Both the position numbers and the translations under genes were made by a program. A DNA stretch of 30,107 nt from a virus: positions 1-30,107 of IMG/VR virus record IMGVR_UViG_3300005265_000022; one strand, written 5' to 3'. The notes beneath the pieces are model-generated. The model had not been told where the DNA came from, ran no database searches, and worked only from the letters and a program-made list of their open reading frames with translations. Positions within the stretch are counted from its first letter, which is position 1. Every line of letters starts with the position of its first letter. Positions 11,732 to 21,211 of this stretch are shown here, piece by piece.

Positions 11732-12090
11732 TAATAATCTCCATTTAACTCATCGTCATTTTTTACTGATTTGATAATGTGACACCTATTAACTACTATA
11801 TTTGTAGAATATTTTGTATTTCCATCTGAATCTTCCCAAGACGAATACTTAATCCGTCCCTCTAAGTGTAAATTATCACCTTTTTTAATTTTTCCATAAA
11901 ATTTCTTTGCCAATTTTGAGAACATTACTACCCTGTGATAGTCAACGGTTGAAACCTCTTTACCGTTTTTTGTGAAATGATTATTAGTTGCCAAACTAAA
12001 ATTCATTATTTCCGTTCCCTCATTTGAAAATTTCATTTCTGGTTCATTTGATACATAACCCTCTAAAATCACTTTATTTTGATTCGGCAT
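11731..12090 (-). CDS. ssb: Single-stranded DNA-binding protein (OB fold)
   Basis: The first 110 residues match bacterial-type SSB: NKVILEGYVSNEPEMKF, MNFSLATNNHF, VDYHRVVMFSKLAKKF, KGDNLHLEGRIKYSSW and TNIVVNRCHII. It coats ssDNA during replication and repair. The tail is very short (KSVKNDDELNGDY) and lacks the usual DDDIPF tip that recruits host proteins. Two consecutive ATGs exist; the second (12090) is six bases after GGAGG and is preferred, the first being only three. A promoter (12117-12145) lies just upstream. Confidence 0.92.
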   Translation of the reverse strand: MPNQNKVILEGYVSNEPEMKFSNEGTEIMNFSLATNNHFTKNGKEVSTVDYHRVVMFSKLAKKFYGKIKKGDNLHLEGRIKYSSWEDSDGNTKYSTNIVVNRCHIIKSVKNDDELNGDY

Positions 12091-12116
12091 CATATACCTC
12101 CCTCATTTTTTGTTTT

Positions 12117-12145
12117 ATTATAACACACTTTTTACCAAAATTAAA
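12117..12145 (-). promoter_or_regulatory. Promoter for the ssb unit
   Basis: Minus strand: extended -10 TGT TATAAT (TATAAT at 12117-12122), 17-base spacer, -35 TTTAAT (12140-12145). The -35 overlaps the stop codon of the 1670-residue gene. The motif GGGTTTAATTTTG around the -35 recurs at 25552-25579. Confidence 0.75.
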
Positions 12146-15100
12146 CCCACACTATTTTATACAATTTACCCAATGATTTTTTAATTTCACCGGATGTTCC
12201 CAAAATATCTGTTAATTCATGTTTTGGAATTGGTGTTGTTTTTCCAATATCTATATAATCTCTTAAATGTTGAAACGCCAAAAATGCCTTTTCTATACCA
12301 CGTTGTTTAGATTGTGCCGCCCCTAAAATAGACGCTTCTCCAATATTTATTTCACCTAAATATCTTGAAAAAATTTCTTCTTTAATTGGATTAGCATACA
12401 ATATACGTTCAACATTTTTAAACATTCCCATTTCTTCAAGTAATTTAACATCTTCACTTGGCATTGACGCAAGAATTTTATTAATAATATCAAAGGAAGT
12501 TTCAGAACTAACCTCTTTTTGTGCTAAATCTTCCCCTTCAATTCCATACAAGGCTTTAACTTCATTTTCATATCTTGTCTTAAACTTATCCCAAAGTTCT
12601 TTAATTTTTGGATCATTTGTTTCATTCAACATTCTTGTAATTCTTGCTATTCTTTGTTTTGACATAGTTGGAGAGAAAATCTGATCGTATTCATACAATT
12701 TAGCCGCATTTCCAAAATTCAATCCAACATTAGCCGCATCTGAGGCAACCATAACTTTGACATTTTTCAAAATTTTAATTTGTCTATCTGTCAATCCTTT
12801 TTTCACATCAATACCATAATCTTTTTTCAACATTTCTTTTTCATCATCTTTTAACTTATTTTCCTCAATCAATTTCAAAATCAAAGGATTTCCATTTTTA
12901 TCTTTTCTAAACAATTTCTCATTTATATCTCGGCCTTGTTCATGCCCAATATAAGTTGTATAATATTTTCCAACAGGAGAAGTTGCTTCACCATTTAAGG
13001 CATCTTTAACATTTCTCAACCCCGCCGTTTCACATGCGGCCACACAACTTTGGGTTGAAGGAACAATTCTATTTCCAAAAATCACCATTTCTTCGTCATA
13101 GGTTTCTGGATTATTTAATGACCGGATAATTTCGTCTCTTAGATATTGTGCCTTTGAATTGGCATACATAACTGACTGATAAATTTGATTTAATTCTTTT
13201 CTATCAGTAACTTTACGTTTTGTAATCTTTGATAAATCGGGTTTTCCTTTAGAATCCACTCCAATTTTACGTTCAAACCATTCACCCGATGAGGTATCAT
13301 ATTTCCACATAAATGGTCCGCCCTGATCCCGTCTATAAACATTCCTAATTCCTTCTTGATTATAAAAGGGATTAGGAATTTTATTTCCAATTAAGTGATC
13401 TGGCAATCTTTTACCTTTAATTTCAGGGGGCATTTTATGTTTTGTTCTACCATATTCCCTAAATTTTTCAATTTCTTCATTTGAATATCCCATTGCTGGA
13501 AGTAAATAATCAATCATTAAATGCCACATTTTAATATCTTCCGGCGAATCAGAACCAGGCCATTCGTCTGGCAATTTCTCTGGATATCTAACAGGAATTG
13601 ATTTTTGCCCCTTCGGATTTCCTTTTCTGTCAATTATATCAACTTTTTCTATTAAGAATTTATCTCCCTCATTTTTAATAAAATTAGGACAATTTGCAAC
13701 ATTTCGTAAATTTTGAATTTTACGTTTCAAATTAGCATCAATTTCTTCCTCTGGAATTTTACCTTCGGCAATTTGCTTTAATTTTTCAAGTTCTTCGGGT
13801 GTTAATTTTTTAGCCAATTTTTTATATAATAAATCTTGATATGCGGCCTGTTCACCATTTATACATTCAACCAATGCTTTTTTAACATTAGCAAAAGGCA
13901 TAATTTTTCCCTTAACATCGGCGGATGTTACAATATGAGCATATTTACCAACAATAGCCGCCAATTTTTCAAGATTCTTCGGTTGTGTCATTTTACCTGT
14001 AATTGGGTCACGTGCAACATAAGTTTTTACAAACTCTTCCTTTGTTCCCAAATCCACAACCCCATTTGAAATTAATCTCAAATATTCTGGCAAATCTTTT
14101 AAGGTATCAGTAATGAAAGTCCCTGACATCATTACTAAATTATCTACAACTTCACTTGCTTCCCTTAAAGATTGATTTAATTTTGACCGTTTTGCTGGAT
14201 CAAGATTCCCTTGTTTAAATCTATGTGCTTCATCAACTATGACAGTTTGGAATCTATTTTTTCTCAAAATTTTATCTCTATGTCTTGCAAAATATTCATG
14301 TCCCACAATTACACATTCACTCGTTTTGCTCCAATCTACATTATTAATGTTTCTGCCATCTCTATATTTTTTATATTGCCCTGCAATAATAGTTGGAGTA
14401 ATTTCTGTGAAATTTTCAAATTCAGCTTCCCAATTGGAAAGTGTATTCGCCGGGACTACAAATAATGTTTTCTTTCCAAGACCTTCCCGTTTTAGAGTTA
14501 AGTGAGTAACAATTCCTTCAAGTGTCTTTCCTGTTCCCATTTCATGAGAATACATTGCCCGACCATTGTTTTCAATACAGAATTTCACGGCATCTTTTTG
14601 GTGTTCACCCAATTTAATAGGCATACCCTCTAACTTTGTAGTTAATCGCATACCAGGTAATTTAGCAGGTGTAATTGTTTCTTTATCAATTTTTCCCACT
14701 TTAGCCGTTTTTTCTTTTTTGGATGTTGTTAGTGCTTCTTCCATTGTTTGTAAATCTTTCATTACATCATCCGTGCAAACATAACCACCCAAAACCTTGT
14801 TTAAATTCAAGACCCCATCCATTGTAATAATCATATCTTGATTTTCATCTGTTCCTAACGGCTTTGAAATTCCAATTAAGGATTGTTGTAAACCCGCTTC
14901 TGTAAGTTGTGTCATTTCAGTATCTTTTGGCATTTTAATTCGTAAAGAACCTGACCGATTATCTTTATAGATCAAAATGTCAAAAGGAAATTGGTCATAG
15001 ATTTTTTCTGTCGCCTTTGCAACTATATCAACATCTTTAACTTCTTTGGAAGTGAATCTTTCTAATTTTGGGGAATCCCCCTCTGGACGAATTGTATATG

Positions 15101-17153
15101 TATAAACATCCCTACCTTCTGTAAAACTGTAAGTTTTTTTCACATCTACAATATGTGCGGGATGCAATTTACCATCCGTTTCAGACCGATAATAACAAGG
15201 ATTTCCAACTTCTAATTTATAATAGGAAATTGGCTTTGTTTCTACTGTTGGTGGAATTTTATCTTCTCTACTTAGTATTTTTCTTAAAATATCACTATCA
15301 ATTTTATCATCCAAACTTTTTGTTATTCCAAGTGCATACGCCAATCTATTATAATAGTCACCACCAATTTCAAATTTTTCCCCACCATTAAATTTAAAAC
15401 TTATAACTCTATGAAATGTTTCAACTTTATTTCCATTATCATCAAGATAATCACCTGAAACAGTATCGGCATATAGTGTTTTTCCTTTATTTTCAGCAAG
15501 TTTCAAAATAAGTGATTTGACATCTGTAACTCTAAATCCTTCTCCAAACATTTTTTGAAATAATAAAGGATAAACAATTTTTCCATCTGGACTAACTTTA
15601 ATTATCATTTCCCCATTTGGATTGTTCAAATCACCAATAGTTTTTCGTTTGAAAATTCTATTTCCATTTTCATCCACACCATCTTCTTCAAAATTATCCC
15701 AATTAAAACATCCTGACTTAGCATAAAATTCAGATTGTGTTACTTCTTTTGTCTTTTTAAGTGCTTGTGCCGATCCAAAACCAAAATATTTTCGTGGGGT
15801 ATAACCCAACATTAAGGCCACATCTTTCATTGAAATGGGTCTTCCATATTTATCATAAATATCTTTTATGCCTATTTTGTTACGTTTATTTGTGTATTTT
15901 TCATTTGTTCTAAAATAAACATAAAACCCATTTTTTCCTTCCAATCTGTAATACTTATCACCCGCTTCGTGCATAATACCATGTTCTAAATATGGTTCTG
16001 GAACTATGGCATCCCTCAAAGCATCCATTGGGTCCAATGAAACATTCCACCATTGTTTTTCTTTAACTCTACCGGAAGTATAATCGTTTGGGTCCTTTGG
16101 AAGTTTTGGAAAAAATGCTCTTTGAAGTAATCTATATCTATTTGGACAAATTTCGGCCATTTGTGCTGGATGAGAAACCATAGCCGCAAAACTTTCCGCA
16201 AAATCTTCTTCGTGCATTGTGGAAGCATAAGGTGAAATATATCTACCACCATCTTTTACAGCGGCCTTTTTAAATTCATTGTCAAATTGCTCAAACGTGT
16301 TTATACCTTTAAATAAACCACGTTCTTTCATTTTTCTAAAAAACGACTCTTCCTGTTTTGATTTAAAATAAACCACATGCGCCATTTCATGCCATATAAC
16401 TTCAAGAGAAAACGTTTTACGGGACCTGAATTTATTGGGATCAGTTCCGATTCCAATTTCCTTCATTGATCCCTCTGGAATATGAACATCATAATTTACA
16501 CGTGTCATATAACCGGCAACATTAGGCTTTTCCCGTGCATAAAAAGCCTCATTTGTTTCAAATTGTATGTATCCACGATCTTTAAACAATTCCTTCAAAA
16601 AATCCTTACCAAAAAGGTCTTCATATTGTTTAAAGGCAATTTCCAAGTATCTTCGGGGATGATTTAAATATCGACTTTCTTCCGGTTTAAACTGTTTTTT
16701 GTCGGATGAAAGTTCTCCGTGTAATTTCGGAAAAAATTTAAGTTTATCGGGTGGAACTGGTTGAACTTCTTCACCTTTTGGATTAAATTGGCCCGCAAAA
16801 ATATCTCTGATTCTTTTTTCATTTAAAGAAACAAGAGGTTCATAAACAAAGACATTTTCTAACATTTTTTCAATGCGTTCTTGTCTCTCTCTTCGTTTCC
16901 TTTTGGCGGTTCTTTTATCCACTTTCTTTTTACGTTTTTTTGAATTAGGCCCAAATCCTTTTTTATATTTATATTGCCAATTCCCACTTTTATCTTTCCA
17001 TCTCCAAAGATACGAAACTGGTTTACCGCCACGCATTTTACCCCCGCCATATTCGGCATTTGGAGGAACATCACTTGGCCTTTTTGGAATTTTTTCCTCG
17101 GCTTTATTCAAATCAATAACAAATCCCACAGGTCTCATTAAATTTTCATTCAT
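12141..17153 (-). CDS. Giant zinc metalloprotease-SNF2 helicase fusion, 1670 aa, probable injected virion protein
   Basis: N-terminal module (20-65: IPKRPSDVPPNAEYGGGKM, then YLWRWKDKSGNWQYKY) shared with the 585-residue protein; a basic linker (71-92). A zincin-type protease region follows with HEMAH (255-259) and a possible third ligand in EDFAESFAAM (E320). Residues about 370-840 have no known domain. An SNF2/superfamily 2 helicase follows: HEMGTGKT (870-877), VDEAH (973-977), MSGTF (1009-1013), VASDAANVGLNFG, and arginine-finger motif QRIARITR (1500-1507). It lies in a virion block after the portal. Such multi-domain fusions resemble polyvalent proteins and P1 DarB, delivered with DNA to protect it. 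That role is inferred. The ATG has a modest AAGAG or GGGG site. Confidence 0.88.
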   Translation of the reverse strand: MNENLMRPVGFVIDLNKAEEKIPKRPSDVPPNAEYGGGKMRGGKPVSYLWRWKDKSGNWQYKYKKGFGPNSKKRKKKVDKRTAKRKRRERQERIEKMLENVFVYEPLVSLNEKRIRDIFAGQFNPKGEEVQPVPPDKLKFFPKLHGELSSDKKQFKPEESRYLNHPRRYLEIAFKQYEDLFGKDFLKELFKDRGYIQFETNEAFYAREKPNVAGYMTRVNYDVHIPEGSMKEIGIGTDPNKFRSRKTFSLEVIWHEMAHVVYFKSKQEESFFRKMKERGLFKGINTFEQFDNEFKKAAVKDGGRYISPYASTMHEEDFAESFAAMVSHPAQMAEICPNRYRLLQRAFFPKLPKDPNDYTSGRVKEKQWWNVSLDPMDALRDAIVPEPYLEHGIMHEAGDKYYRLEGKNGFYVYFRTNEKYTNKRNKIGIKDIYDKYGRPISMKDVALMLGYTPRKYFGFGSAQALKKTKEVTQSEFYAKSGCFNWDNFEEDGVDENGNRIFKRKTIGDLNNPNGEMIIKVSPDGKIVYPLLFQKMFGEGFRVTDVKSLILKLAENKGKTLYADTVSGDYLDDNGNKVETFHRVISFKFNGGEKFEIGGDYYNRLAYALGITKSLDDKIDSDILRKILSREDKIPPTVETKPISYYKLEVGNPCYYRSETDGKLHPAHIVDVKKTYSFTEGRDVYTYTIRPEGDSPKLERFTSKEVKDVDIVAKATEKIYDQFPFDILIYKDNRSGSLRIKMPKDTEMTQLTEAGLQQSLIGISKPLGTDENQDMIITMDGVLNLNKVLGGYVCTDDVMKDLQTMEEALTTSKKEKTAKVGKIDKETITPAKLPGMRLTTKLEGMPIKLGEHQKDAVKFCIENNGRAMYSHEMGTGKTLEGIVTHLTLKREGLGKKTLFVVPANTLSNWEAEFENFTEITPTIIAGQYKKYRDGRNINNVDWSKTSECVIVGHEYFARHRDKILRKNRFQTVIVDEAHRFKQGNLDPAKRSKLNQSLREASEVVDNLVMMSGTFITDTLKDLPEYLRLISNGVVDLGTKEEFVKTYVARDPITGKMTQPKNLEKLAAIVGKYAHIVTSADVKGKIMPFANVKKALVECINGEQAAYQDLLYKKLAKKLTPEELEKLKQIAEGKIPEEEIDANLKRKIQNLRNVANCPNFIKNEGDKFLIEKVDIIDRKGNPKGQKSIPVRYPEKLPDEWPGSDSPEDIKMWHLMIDYLLPAMGYSNEEIEKFREYGRTKHKMPPEIKGKRLPDHLIGNKIPNPFYNQEGIRNVYRRDQGGPFMWKYDTSSGEWFERKIGVDSKGKPDLSKITKRKVTDRKELNQIYQSVMYANSKAQYLRDEIIRSLNNPETYDEEMVIFGNRIVPSTQSCVAACETAGLRNVKDALNGEATSPVGKYYTTYIGHEQGRDINEKLFRKDKNGNPLILKLIEENKLKDDEKEMLKKDYGIDVKKGLTDRQIKILKNVKVMVASDAANVGLNFGNAAKLYEYDQIFSPTMSKQRIARITRMLNETNDPKIKELWDKFKTRYENEVKALYGIEGEDLAQKEVSSETSFDIINKILASMPSEDVKLLEEMGMFKNVERILYANPIKEEIFSRYLGEINIGEASILGAAQSKQRGIEKAFLAFQHLRDYIDIGKTTPIPKHELTDILGTSGEIKKSLGKLYKIVWV

Positions 17154-17159
17154 TTTCTC

Positions 17160-17519
17160 TTACCCCAAATAATTTTTTAATCCCACATGATCTAAAAAGT
17201 TTCCCATTGATAATGGTATTCTCAATTCTTTAATAATTTTAAGTTCTTTCGCTCTTTTTAAAACTAATTCCCACAATCTTTTCAAATCGGTATCAGAATA
17301 TCCATGATTTGTAATTAAATCGTGGATATTATACGCATCACTTAAATAATCAATAACAACTTGAAGACTTTCAGTTGTGCCCTCTAAAACGTGTTTTTTT
17401 ATATTTTTTTGAATTGTATTTATATCTGTTGACGTGGTATCATTTGTTCTAAACAAATTTTTCAAAGCAATTTCAATATTTCTTTGAATTTCGTCATACT
17501 GTCTGTTTGGAGTTTCCAT
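17160..17519 (-). CDS. Hypothetical helical protein in virion block A, 119 aa
   Basis: Predicted all-helical: METPNRQYDEIQRNIEIALK, then TTESLQVVIDYLSDAYNIHD, SDTDLKRLWELVLKRAKEL. No known domain. GAGGAG lies eight bases before the ATG, which shares one base with the upstream stop (TAATG). It ends six bases before the giant fusion gene, so the two are co-transcribed. It could be a small accessory or chaperone for the giant protein, but this is only positional. Confidence 0.8.
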   Translation of the reverse strand: METPNRQYDEIQRNIEIALKNLFRTNDTTSTDINTIQKNIKKHVLEGTTESLQVVIDYLSDAYNIHDLITNHGYSDTDLKRLWELVLKRAKELKIIKELRIPLSMGNFLDHVGLKNYLG

Positions 17520-17857
17520 TATTCTGTCTCCTCATTAAGAGTTTCTATTTTTCCAATAGGCCAATAAATATCATGCCCATAAGCCGCCGAAATTACATAG
17601 TTTTTATCACCCGGATTTACTTTTTTCACTTCTGTTCCCCAAAAATCGGGATTATTGGTTTCGGCTCTACTAACATACATTTTTGGACCCTTAAACATAT
17701 CTTTTATAATTTTTTTAACATCCTCACTACACTCTGATAAAAACTGAAAATCTGATTCAGTCTTTGCCTCATTTGTAATAAGGACTTTAACATCATATCC
17801 TTCTGGATATTTGTGATTTCCACGCCCCAATTCAGCAAATTTTACAATATAATTCAT
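17519..17857 (-). CDS. Hypothetical protein in virion block A, 112 aa
   Basis: Starts MNYIVKFAELGRGNHKYPEG, with strands and a helix (ECSEDVKKIIKDMFKGPKMY) and a later beta-rich part (YVISAAYGHDIYWPIGKIE). No family recognised. GGGGAG is eight bases before the ATG; the stop overlaps the next start. It lies between the 585-residue protein and another small helical protein. Role unknown. Confidence 0.8.
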   Translation of the reverse strand: MNYIVKFAELGRGNHKYPEGYDVKVLITNEAKTESDFQFLSECSEDVKKIIKDMFKGPKMYVSRAETNNPDFWGTEVKKVNPGDKNYVISAAYGHDIYWPIGKIETLNEETE

Positions 17858-17870
17858 CTAATTTTCTCCC

Positions 17871-19628
17871 CTAAATAAAGTTATTTATGGTTTCTCCAAT
17901 TTGAAAAGGTTCATTCTCTATTTTAAATGCTCTATAAGCATATCCTTCTTTTGAATTTGTTTTTTCACCGGAAAAAAATGAAGGTGCAATATCAACTTTC
18001 CAATGTGCCTTTACTTTTTTACCAGTTTTTCTATCTTTTAAAATAACATAAATTTCATTATCACTTTTTTTCTTGTTATTTATTCCAACAAAATCATAAT
18101 CAAAATATCTACTAACAACTTTACCACTTTTTCGACTTGAAGCTACAATTTTAGAAGGCATAATACTACCATCTACCGCCTCAAAAAGATATTTCCCAAT
18201 TTTTTTGTTTGACAACAATTTTTTTAATTCATTCATTACTTCTTTTGATACCATTTTTTCCTTTTCTTTCAATACGTTATAAAAAAACATAGGAACTTTA
18301 CCACCCCGTTTAAAATCTAAAATACTTAATTTTTTTAAACAATCTTTCCCATATTTTCCCTCTTTTCCTTCACAACCCTTTAGTTTTTCAAGTGATTCAG
18401 TTTTTAGCCATGCCGAATCAAATGTGCAATCTTTTTCACTTGCTTTATCAATCAATAATTTATTATTTTTTTCGTATTTACCAGCCTCTTTTCCTTTTAA
18501 ATCTTCAAAAGTTTTAGCCAATTCAGTCAATTTATCAATACTTTCATCAAAATCTCTTTTTTCCTTTTCATCCAATACGCCAATTGATTCCATTTTATTC
18601 CGTGCATTTCCCAAAATATTTTTATACGAAACACTCGAAAATTCAGCATGTTTGTTTTTGAAATTCATCAAAGTGTATTGAAAATGTTCTGGAATTTCAT
18701 CTACTTTTTGACCTTTTATAAATTTAACCCTTTTACAATTGACTACAACATTATTTTTATCATCCGAAAGTGGGTTGCAATTCACCAAAAAAACCCTTTC
18801 TTTTTTGTTATCTGTATCATTATTTTTTAGATTTTCGTTCATCAAATTTATGTCATCCACAATTTTCAAAATGGATTTATTAACAAGATTCGTAATGTGT
18901 TTTACCTCTTTCTCAATTTTATCTTGATCGTAACCTTTTTGCTCCAAAACCATTCTTAAATATTCAATATGACCCCTAAAAATTTTGGCCGGATTCACAA
19001 AAATATTGTCATATCCACCACCATTTTCTAAATATGTTCTACCCAATTTATTTAAAAAAAATGTTGTTCCATATTTTATGATATCCGAATTGAGTTTATT
19101 GTATTTATGGGTATTTTTCTTAAATTCCCCAATATTTCCATATTTTTTCTTAACATCCATAGCAACTATTTTGCTTTCATTGCTCATGGTTGTATTTGAT
19201 ATGGTATTTAAAATATCAGGACCCATTTGCTCTATGGTAGCAGAATTGTATAAACTATCTAATTTTTCTGGATTTTCCACATAAATATTGCTTTTTGATA
19301 AATCATTCAAATAATCTTTTCCACTCAAATATATAACATTACTTGGTTTTTGATATTGTTTTGGTTGTGGTTTTGGTTTTTCTTTAGGAATTGCTCCTCT
19401 TTCCTGTCCTTCTTTATATACATACTCCCAATTCCCACTTTTATTTTTCCATCGCCATAAATAATTAACTGGCTTTCCTTTATAAGTTTTATCCCCCCCA
19501 TATTCAGCATTTGGAGGAACACCTTTGGGTCTTTTTGGAACATTATTTTCCGCTTTTTCCATTTTAACTTCATATAATCCATTCCCCGAAAAAAAATCGT
19601 AAAATTCTGATCCTTTAATTTTATTCAT
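17871..19628 (-). CDS. 585-aa protein sharing its N-terminal module with the giant fusion; possible packaged protein
   Basis: Residues 27-73 repeat the N-terminal module of the giant protein (VPKRPKGVPPNAEYGGDK, then YLWRWKNKSGNWEYVYKEG). A Pro/Lys/Gln linker follows, then a Lys- and Asn-rich helical body with no recognised enzyme motif, a Cys-containing stretch (DCTFDSAWLKTESLEKLKGC) and a strand-rich C-terminus. The start is ATG 19628 (GGGGG six bases upstream), overlapping the portal gene by 8 bases. Its place just after the portal and the shared module suggest a protein targeted into the head or ejected with DNA. Body function is unknown; a large toxin or anti-defence effector is one possibility. 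Confidence 0.82.
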   Translation of the reverse strand: MNKIKGSEFYDFFSGNGLYEVKMEKAENNVPKRPKGVPPNAEYGGDKTYKGKPVNYLWRWKNKSGNWEYVYKEGQERGAIPKEKPKPQPKQYQKPSNVIYLSGKDYLNDLSKSNIYVENPEKLDSLYNSATIEQMGPDILNTISNTTMSNESKIVAMDVKKKYGNIGEFKKNTHKYNKLNSDIIKYGTTFFLNKLGRTYLENGGGYDNIFVNPAKIFRGHIEYLRMVLEQKGYDQDKIEKEVKHITNLVNKSILKIVDDINLMNENLKNNDTDNKKERVFLVNCNPLSDDKNNVVVNCKRVKFIKGQKVDEIPEHFQYTLMNFKNKHAEFSSVSYKNILGNARNKMESIGVLDEKEKRDFDESIDKLTELAKTFEDLKGKEAGKYEKNNKLLIDKASEKDCTFDSAWLKTESLEKLKGCEGKEGKYGKDCLKKLSILDFKRGGKVPMFFYNVLKEKEKMVSKEVMNELKKLLSNKKIGKYLFEAVDGSIMPSKIVASSRKSGKVVSRYFDYDFVGINNKKKSDNEIYVILKDRKTGKKVKAHWKVDIAPSFFSGEKTNSKEGYAYRAFKIENEPFQIGETINNFI

Positions 19629-21210
19629 TTGTTTCCCCCTCTTCCCCTTCTTCATTTGTCCCAACTTCAAGTGTTTTTAAATAATTACTCAATTCATCCT
19701 CATTACCACCTGGCAACTCTTCCTCATTTTCCTCGCCCTCTGGCTCCTCACCTTCCATTTCACCACCCTCTTCCCCTTCTTCTTCGCCGCCCATCATTGC
19801 CTGTTGTGATAAATACTGAGTATAAGTTGGATTCAAGATAATATCACCATTTTCAATATCTTCCATCCCATTTTCCCGTCTTATTTCATTGATTGTCATG
19901 TAAATCTTTGATTTTTTATCATATTTATCAATACGTTTTTCTTCGGCTTCTGTTGTCAAATCTTCAAGAACGAATACAAAATCCTCAGTAATTTCCGCAA
20001 GAATTTCATTCACAATATCAGCAATCAATTCTAATAAGGGAATCAACCCTCTATCCTTTGACATATTAAGTTTGTCTTTATAATCACGTGCTTGAAATAG
20101 TGATTGTTGTTGTTGCGCTCCAAGTCCTGTTCTCATCATTAAATTTATTTCAAGTGGATCAATTTGATAAATAGCGCAAACAATCTTGATTAAATATTCC
20201 AAAAATTGTGCAAATTGTAAATCTGAATTTCTGTCAAGAGAAATAAATTGAATATCCCCACCACCCGCAGTAATTGGTGTTCTCCAAGCATTTGTAATAT
20301 CCGACACCATAGCGTGCCATGACCGTCTAAATGCTTCTAATGATTTTTGAGAAATATTATCACCTTTAAAATGAATAATTCCTTTTGGTGGACTTGCGGG
20401 TGAAAAATATCGTTTATTATACTCTTCTACAAATAAAAATGACGTGATAACATGAATCAAAATTTCTAATTCAGGTGTTCCATATCCATAACTTCTTATG
20501 TAAGTGTCTGGATTTGTTACAATCATTTCAACATCTTTTGCATTGAACATCCCCTTCACTTGCGTATCTATTACTTGAACAAAATCATAACCAGAATCTT
20601 CCGCCGCAAATCTTAAAGTTGCCCCATCAATAGCCTTAAATGAATGGATTCTGTCTTTTCTATCTCTAATTTTATAAATACCAATCTGATCGTATCTAAG
20701 TCTATCTTTTATGATTTTCATTGCAAATTGTTCAAATTTATCCCGACGCCTATCTTCATTAACCCCACAATACCAAACAAAATCTTCTAACATTTGTATT
20801 GCTTTTTTTTCACTTCTTAACAATGGTTTTGTTCTATCTTTCCAATCTCTCGGTTTTATAGAAAAACCCAATCCTGAGACGCTTTTATACTTCGGCCTTG
20901 TGAATTGTCTAACTTGATTCAATCGTGTAATAATAATTGCACTTACAACTGAAACTTTCTGAGAAATTGAATACATTAAATCATAAGATAAACGTGTTGG
21001 CCTACTTTTATATTTCAAATTTTCCATTAATTGATATGCCGGTTCAAACAAAACTTCTGTATCTTTAGTTTTGGCGTTTTCCTCAGCATAATTGAATTTT
21101 TTAATTGATTTATTCATATTATCAGTCATTAAAAATGACTGTTGCCCGTCCATATTCCGGCTCACCTCAATAAAATCAACCAATCTTACAACTTTTCCTT
21201 CATTTTCCAT
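19621..21210 (-). CDS. Portal protein
   Basis: Matches phage portals: an early helical clip/wing region (YDLMYSISQKVSVVSAIIIT), a core with YDQIGIYKIRDRKDRIHSFK and IDGATLRF, the typical YGYGTPELEILIHVI, EEYNKRYFSPASPPKGIIHF, and GLGAQQQQSLFQARDYKDKL before the C-terminal helices (MTINEIRRENGMEDIENGD). The C-terminus (about 50 residues) is an extreme Glu/Gly tract. The dodecameric portal forms the DNA entry channel at one vertex. ATG 21210 is chosen because GGAG is seven bases upstream and the previous gene stops at 21212. Terminase is not adjacent. Confident from overall pattern. Confidence 0.88.
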   Translation of the reverse strand: MENEGKVVRLVDFIEVSRNMDGQQSFLMTDNMNKSIKKFNYAEENAKTKDTEVLFEPAYQLMENLKYKSRPTRLSYDLMYSISQKVSVVSAIIITRLNQVRQFTRPKYKSVSGLGFSIKPRDWKDRTKPLLRSEKKAIQMLEDFVWYCGVNEDRRRDKFEQFAMKIIKDRLRYDQIGIYKIRDRKDRIHSFKAIDGATLRFAAEDSGYDFVQVIDTQVKGMFNAKDVEMIVTNPDTYIRSYGYGTPELEILIHVITSFLFVEEYNKRYFSPASPPKGIIHFKGDNISQKSLEAFRRSWHAMVSDITNAWRTPITAGGGDIQFISLDRNSDLQFAQFLEYLIKIVCAIYQIDPLEINLMMRTGLGAQQQQSLFQARDYKDKLNMSKDRGLIPLLELIADIVNEILAEITEDFVFVLEDLTTEAEEKRIDKYDKKSKIYMTINEIRRENGMEDIENGDIILNPTYTQYLSQQAMMGGEEEGEEGGEMEGEEPEGEENEEELPGGNEDELSNYLKTLEVGTNEEGEEGETNE

Positions 21211-21211
21211 C

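Noticed and set aside
13190-13390. Minus-strand alternative frames within the giant gene (also 16016-16252 and 16859-17074)
   Set aside because: They overlap conserved parts of the long frame in another phase and have no binding sites.
12141-17153. Giant gene as a replication helicase
   Set aside because: The helicase is SNF2-type, fused to a protease and a shared N-terminal module, and sits in the portal operon rather than with ssb and thyX, so a replicative role is not favoured.
16873-17172. Plus-strand frame with signal-peptide-like start
   Set aside because: Antisense to the N-terminal module of the giant protein, which is independently confirmed by its paralogous copy in the 585-residue protein.
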